Below, piece after piece: positions 4,892 through 7,194 of a stretch of 7,194 nt of DNA. The translations under genes and the position numbers were made by a program. Position 1 is the first letter of the stretch, and every line of letters begins with the position of its first letter. Location: assembly GCA_030150795.1 (NCBI GenBank), contig JASLFF010000642.1:1-7194 (forward strand). Direction: 5' to 3'. The stretch is from Terriglobales bacterium. GTDB lineage: Bacteria > Acidobacteriota > Terriglobia > Terriglobales > Gp1-AA117. The notes under the pieces were generated by a model. The model worked only from the letters and a program-made list of their open reading frames with translations. It did not search any database and was not told the DNA's origin.

Positions 4892-5830
4892 GTGAAAGTC
4901 TTTTCTCGATTGCTCATTCTTCTGTCACTCGTTCTTTTGTCAGTCATTGGCCTGAATTGCGCCTCGCAGTCCAAGCCAACCGATATCGCCGCCAAAATCG
5001 AGCGCCAGCTACGCGCGACGTACAAATTGCCGGCTGAAGTCCCTGTGGTGATCGGTCCTCTTTCGCCGAGTCCCGAGTGGCCCGGGTTTGATGCTTTCAC
5101 CGTGACGATTGGTGAAGGAGAGCGGAAGCAGGATTTTCCATTCCTTCTATCCAAAGACCAGAAATCCATCGTGAGGGTAAACCGCATTGATCTCTCGGCT
5201 GACCCGTTTGGTGATGTGATGAAAAAGATTGACGTGCGTGGACGGCCAGTGCGGGGAGCAAAACAATCCAAGGTGGTGCTGGTTGCCTATGACGACTTGC
5301 AATGCCCGTTCTGCACCATGATGCACCAAATATTGTTTCCCGAACTGCTCAAGGAATACGGTGACCGCGTAACTTTTGTGTATAAGGACTTCCCCATCCC
5401 GAGCCATCCCTGGGCAATCCACGCAGCGGTAGATGCGAATTGCCTTGCCGCACAAAATCCGGACGCTTACTGGGATTTCGTGGACTCTGTTCATGCCAGC
5501 CAGCAGGAAATTAACGGTAAAGGAACGCAGGAATTACGCGTGGCTGAACTGGACAGGATAGCCATGCAGCAGGGAACTGATCATAAATTGGATGCCGCCA
5601 GCCTGCAGGCATGCGTGAAAACCCAAAATGACGCTGTGGTAAAGGCTTCAGTGCGTGAAGGGGAGTCGCTCGGCGTGGACTCAACACCTACAGTGTTCAT
5701 CAATGGCGAAGAAATGTCCGGCGGTGTGGCGCCGCTTCCGCGCCTGCGAGCGGCGTTGGATCGAGCGCTCAAAAATTCCGGGACGGTTGCGGCGCAACAG
5801 TCGGCAAACCAGACTTCGCCCAAGAACTAA
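4892..5830 (+). CDS. Exported DsbA-like thioredoxin-fold protein (CPFC)
   Basis: This 312-residue protein is anchored or exported by an N-terminal hydrophobic segment (about 5-22, RLLILLSLVLLSVIGLNC). C23 follows it, but the lipobox (G-L-N-C) is poor, so lipidation is uncertain. Residues about 31-105 form a small N-terminal domain (AAKIERQLRATY..., then strands with FPFLLSKDQKSIV) that recalls the linker/dimerisation domains of DsbC/DsbG-type proteins. The DsbA/Thioredoxin_4 domain starts near 127. It has VVLVAYDDLQCPFC with the redox pair C138/C141, VYKDFPIP, HPWAIHAAVDANC, a helical insertion, and the cis-proline loop STPTVFING (P266). An extra Cys pair, C184 and C241, is placed as in related proteins where it may form a second disulfide. 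It probably makes or shuffles disulfides outside the cytoplasm; no DsbB/VKOR partner is visible. The start is GTG; the upstream frame is closed by TAA at 4856, and only a weak GTGGG precedes it. Confidence 0.88.
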   Translation: MKVFSRLLILLSLVLLSVIGLNCASQSKPTDIAAKIERQLRATYKLPAEVPVVIGPLSPSPEWPGFDAFTVTIGEGERKQDFPFLLSKDQKSIVRVNRIDLSADPFGDVMKKIDVRGRPVRGAKQSKVVLVAYDDLQCPFCTMMHQILFPELLKEYGDRVTFVYKDFPIPSHPWAIHAAVDANCLAAQNPDAYWDFVDSVHASQQEINGKGTQELRVAELDRIAMQQGTDHKLDAASLQACVKTQNDAVVKASVREGESLGVDSTPTVFINGEEMSGGVAPLPRLRAALDRALKNSGTVAAQQSANQTSPKN

Positions 5831-5866
5831 AGCGGTTATGGATAGCGTGAACTTTAAAGGCAAGCA

Positions 5867-5936
5867 CAAGGTCCCTCCGTCGCTACTCGCGCGCTGGTAA
5901 AGGCGCGCTCTCGCTTCGTGGTCGTCGCGATGACGA
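5867..5936. repeat. Possible dispersed intergenic repeat with GC hairpin
   Basis: GCGCGC (5889-5894) can pair with GCGCGC (5903-5908) around an 8-base loop, within a run AAGGTCCCTCCGTCGCTACT...GTCGCGATGAC. The GGTCC-TCG...GATGAC frame resembles small dispersed intergenic repeats seen in Acidobacteriota and other bacteria (from memory). There is only one copy in the window, so this rests on resemblance alone. Confidence 0.28.
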
Positions 5937-5997
5937 GTTATAGAAAGTTTGCGTTAACACTAAAACTGCTCTAGCCGTCGCCCTTGAACAACCGCAA

Positions 5998-6026
5998 AAA
6001 AGGCCGCAGAATTTCTGCGGCCTTTT
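5998..6026. terminator. Bidirectional intrinsic terminator
   Basis: A 13-bp perfect stem (5998-6010 with 6014-6026) closes an ATT loop, with an A-run entering and a T-run leaving, so it works on both strands. It lies about 170 bases after the DsbA-like gene and 30 bases beyond the stop of the convergent MFS gene at 6056. Confidence 0.88.
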
Positions 6027-6055
6027 CTCGTTAATCATTCCTGTTACAAATCGTT

Positions 6056-7194
6056 TCAGCCGGCTTTGGCCGTAACCAGAGTCGGTTCAGGCTGTTTGCT
6101 CAGCCTGGGAAGCGGCATGAAGCGCAATGCCAGGATACATAGAGCAGAAACCAGCGTGAGGGCCGCGGTCATGTAGAAGGCAACATCCCAGTTGCCATAC
6201 TTTACGTAGAGCGCGGCAGCAATACCGCCGCCGCCGATGGAAGCCACACCCTTGGCGGTGTACAGAAAGCCATAGTTCGAAGTGGCGTTCTGCGCGCCGT
6301 AGTAGTCGCCGATGATGGCGGGGAAGAGCGCGAACATGCTGCCCCAGGTAAAGAAAACCGCTACCATGGTGACAATGAACATGTTCCCGGAAGTGCGGCC
6401 AAATTTCAACATGGCTACCAGACAGAGCGCTTGAAGGACAAATGGAATGAACATGGCCATTTCACGCCCGACGAAATCAGAAAACAATCCCCAGAGAATT
6501 CTGCCTGCGCCGTTGGCCAGACGGCTCCACGCGAGCGCCACGACAATGGCAGCGGCAGGAATCGCCACACTTTTGCCGAAGGGAGAAGCCTGTGCGGTGA
6601 TCATCAGGCCGCCGACAGAGGTAAGCACAAAAGCAACATAGAGCATCCAGAATTGAGGCGTCATCAGCATTTGCGCGCTGTTGAACTGTTCCGTATTCCG
6701 CCGGATACGCGGTGAAACCGGTTTTTTGGCTGCTGGAGAAACGTTGAAATCCGGCCCGGGATTGTGCAGCACCTGCGCAGCGATAATGATCAACAAGCCC
6801 TGCGCGACTCCGGTATAGAGGAACGCGGTCTTGTAGTCGGAGTGGGCCAGGATGCGGGCAATGATAGGAATAAACAGCGCTGAGCCGGCGCCGAATCCTG
6901 CGGTGATAAAACCGGAGACTGTGCCGCGCTTGTCCGGGAACCATTTGAGCGCCGTGGCGATGGAGCCGCTATAAATAAATGCCGCGCCAAAGCCGGCGGT
7001 GCCGTAGAGAACATAAAGCTGCGTCAGGCTGTGCGCGTAGCCCATGCCGGTCCAGCCTACGCCGACGAGAAGTCCACCGATCGTGAGGAAGATGCGAGGG
7101 CCAAGGCGGTCGATCAGCCAGCCTTCCACGGGAGTGATCCACGTTTCCAGGAAGATGAAAAGCGTGAACGACCACTGAATGGCAGGCAGCGACC
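6056..7194 (-). CDS. OFA-family MFS transporter (5' end outside window)
   Basis: An integral inner-membrane carrier of the oxalate/formate antiporter family (relatives: OxlT, YhjX), probably exchanging or importing small organic acids; the substrate cannot be told. 378 residues are visible and the frame is open to the edge, so the GTG at 7129 is internal: the residues before it (LPAIQWSFTLFIFLETW) are typical OFA TM2. Eleven TM segments (TM2-TM12) are readable; TM1 and about 40 residues are missing. MFS motif A appears as GWLIDRLGPR after TM2 and again as GRILWGLFSDFVGR after TM8. FPDKRG, NGAGRILWG and a TM11 Lys in YGFLYTAKGVAS fit OFA. The Lys may match the substrate-site Lys of OxlT (inference). 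A charged loop (NPGPDFN...RRNTEQFN) separates the halves. It ends with TGA 6056-6058. No oxalate or formate metabolism genes are nearby. Confidence 0.9.
   Translation of the reverse strand, partial: SLPAIQWSFTLFIFLETWITPVEGWLIDRLGPRIFLTIGGLLVGVGWTGMGYAHSLTQLYVLYGTAGFGAAFIYSGSIATALKWFPDKRGTVSGFITAGFGAGSALFIPIIARILAHSDYKTAFLYTGVAQGLLIIIAAQVLHNPGPDFNVSPAAKKPVSPRIRRNTEQFNSAQMLMTPQFWMLYVAFVLTSVGGLMITAQASPFGKSVAIPAAAIVVALAWSRLANGAGRILWGLFSDFVGREMAMFIPFVLQALCLVAMLKFGRTSGNMFIVTMVAVFFTWGSMFALFPAIIGDYYGAQNATSNYGFLYTAKGVASIGGGGIAAALYVKYGNWDVAFYMTAALTLVSALCILALRFMPLPRLSKQPEPTLVTAKAG

Noticed and set aside
4915..4965. Firm lipoprotein call for the DsbA-like protein
   Set aside because: C23 follows the hydrophobic segment but the preceding G-L-N does not fit the lipobox consensus.
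6056..7129. Taking GTG 7129 as the true start of the MFS gene
   Set aside because: The frame stays open to the edge and the residues before the GTG are a typical OFA transmembrane segment leading into motif A.

Overview
The window looks like a chromosomal segment of an Acidobacteriota-type bacterium (Koribacter/Terriglobales-like). This is an inference from the gene families: a stand-alone anti-sigma-like zinc-finger membrane protein, FN3/DUF5648 secreted proteins, an OFA-type MFS carrier, and a RAYT gene between GC-rich REP palindromes. GC content is moderately high. No rRNA, tRNA, CRISPR array or prophage was seen.

Left part (1-2690). The first ~180 bases hold only a doubtful open frame and a GC-rich hairpin. 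A terminator-like hairpin (186-214) lies only 23 bases before a + strand gene for a small zf-HC2-like membrane protein (238-684). That gene converges on a - strand gene, and a 13-bp symmetrical hairpin (726-757) can terminate both. The - strand then carries two paralogous secreted proteins: one with FN3, a linker and three DUF5648-like repeats (782-1642), and a short one with FN3 and a His/Asp-rich tail (1988-2389). Their upstream regions are also homologous and stay in register back to about 177 bases before each ATG. The whole unit, promoter region included, has therefore been duplicated.

Middle part (2691-4890). pyrD (class 1B dihydroorotate dehydrogenase, pyrimidine synthesis) is on the - strand with no pyrK beside it. 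Upstream lies a 349-base stretch without a convincing gene. Next comes a compact REP/RAYT element (3991-4590). It is a 158-codon Y1/HUH-type transposase gene framed by two 65-bp inverted arms, each with two palindromes. The gene's stop codon lies inside one arm and its start codon is 3 bases from the other.

Right part (4892-7194). A + strand gene encodes an exported DsbA/Thioredoxin_4-like protein with a CPFC active site and starts at GTG. It converges on a - strand OFA-family MFS carrier that runs off the right edge (its first TM segment is missing), again with a 13-bp bidirectional terminator between them. Most genes look like independent transcription units; no multi-gene operon or obvious novel defence or biosynthetic system is visible. 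The two most notable structures are the duplicated FN3 unit with its conserved upstream block and the RAYT element whose coding sequence runs into its own repeat arm.
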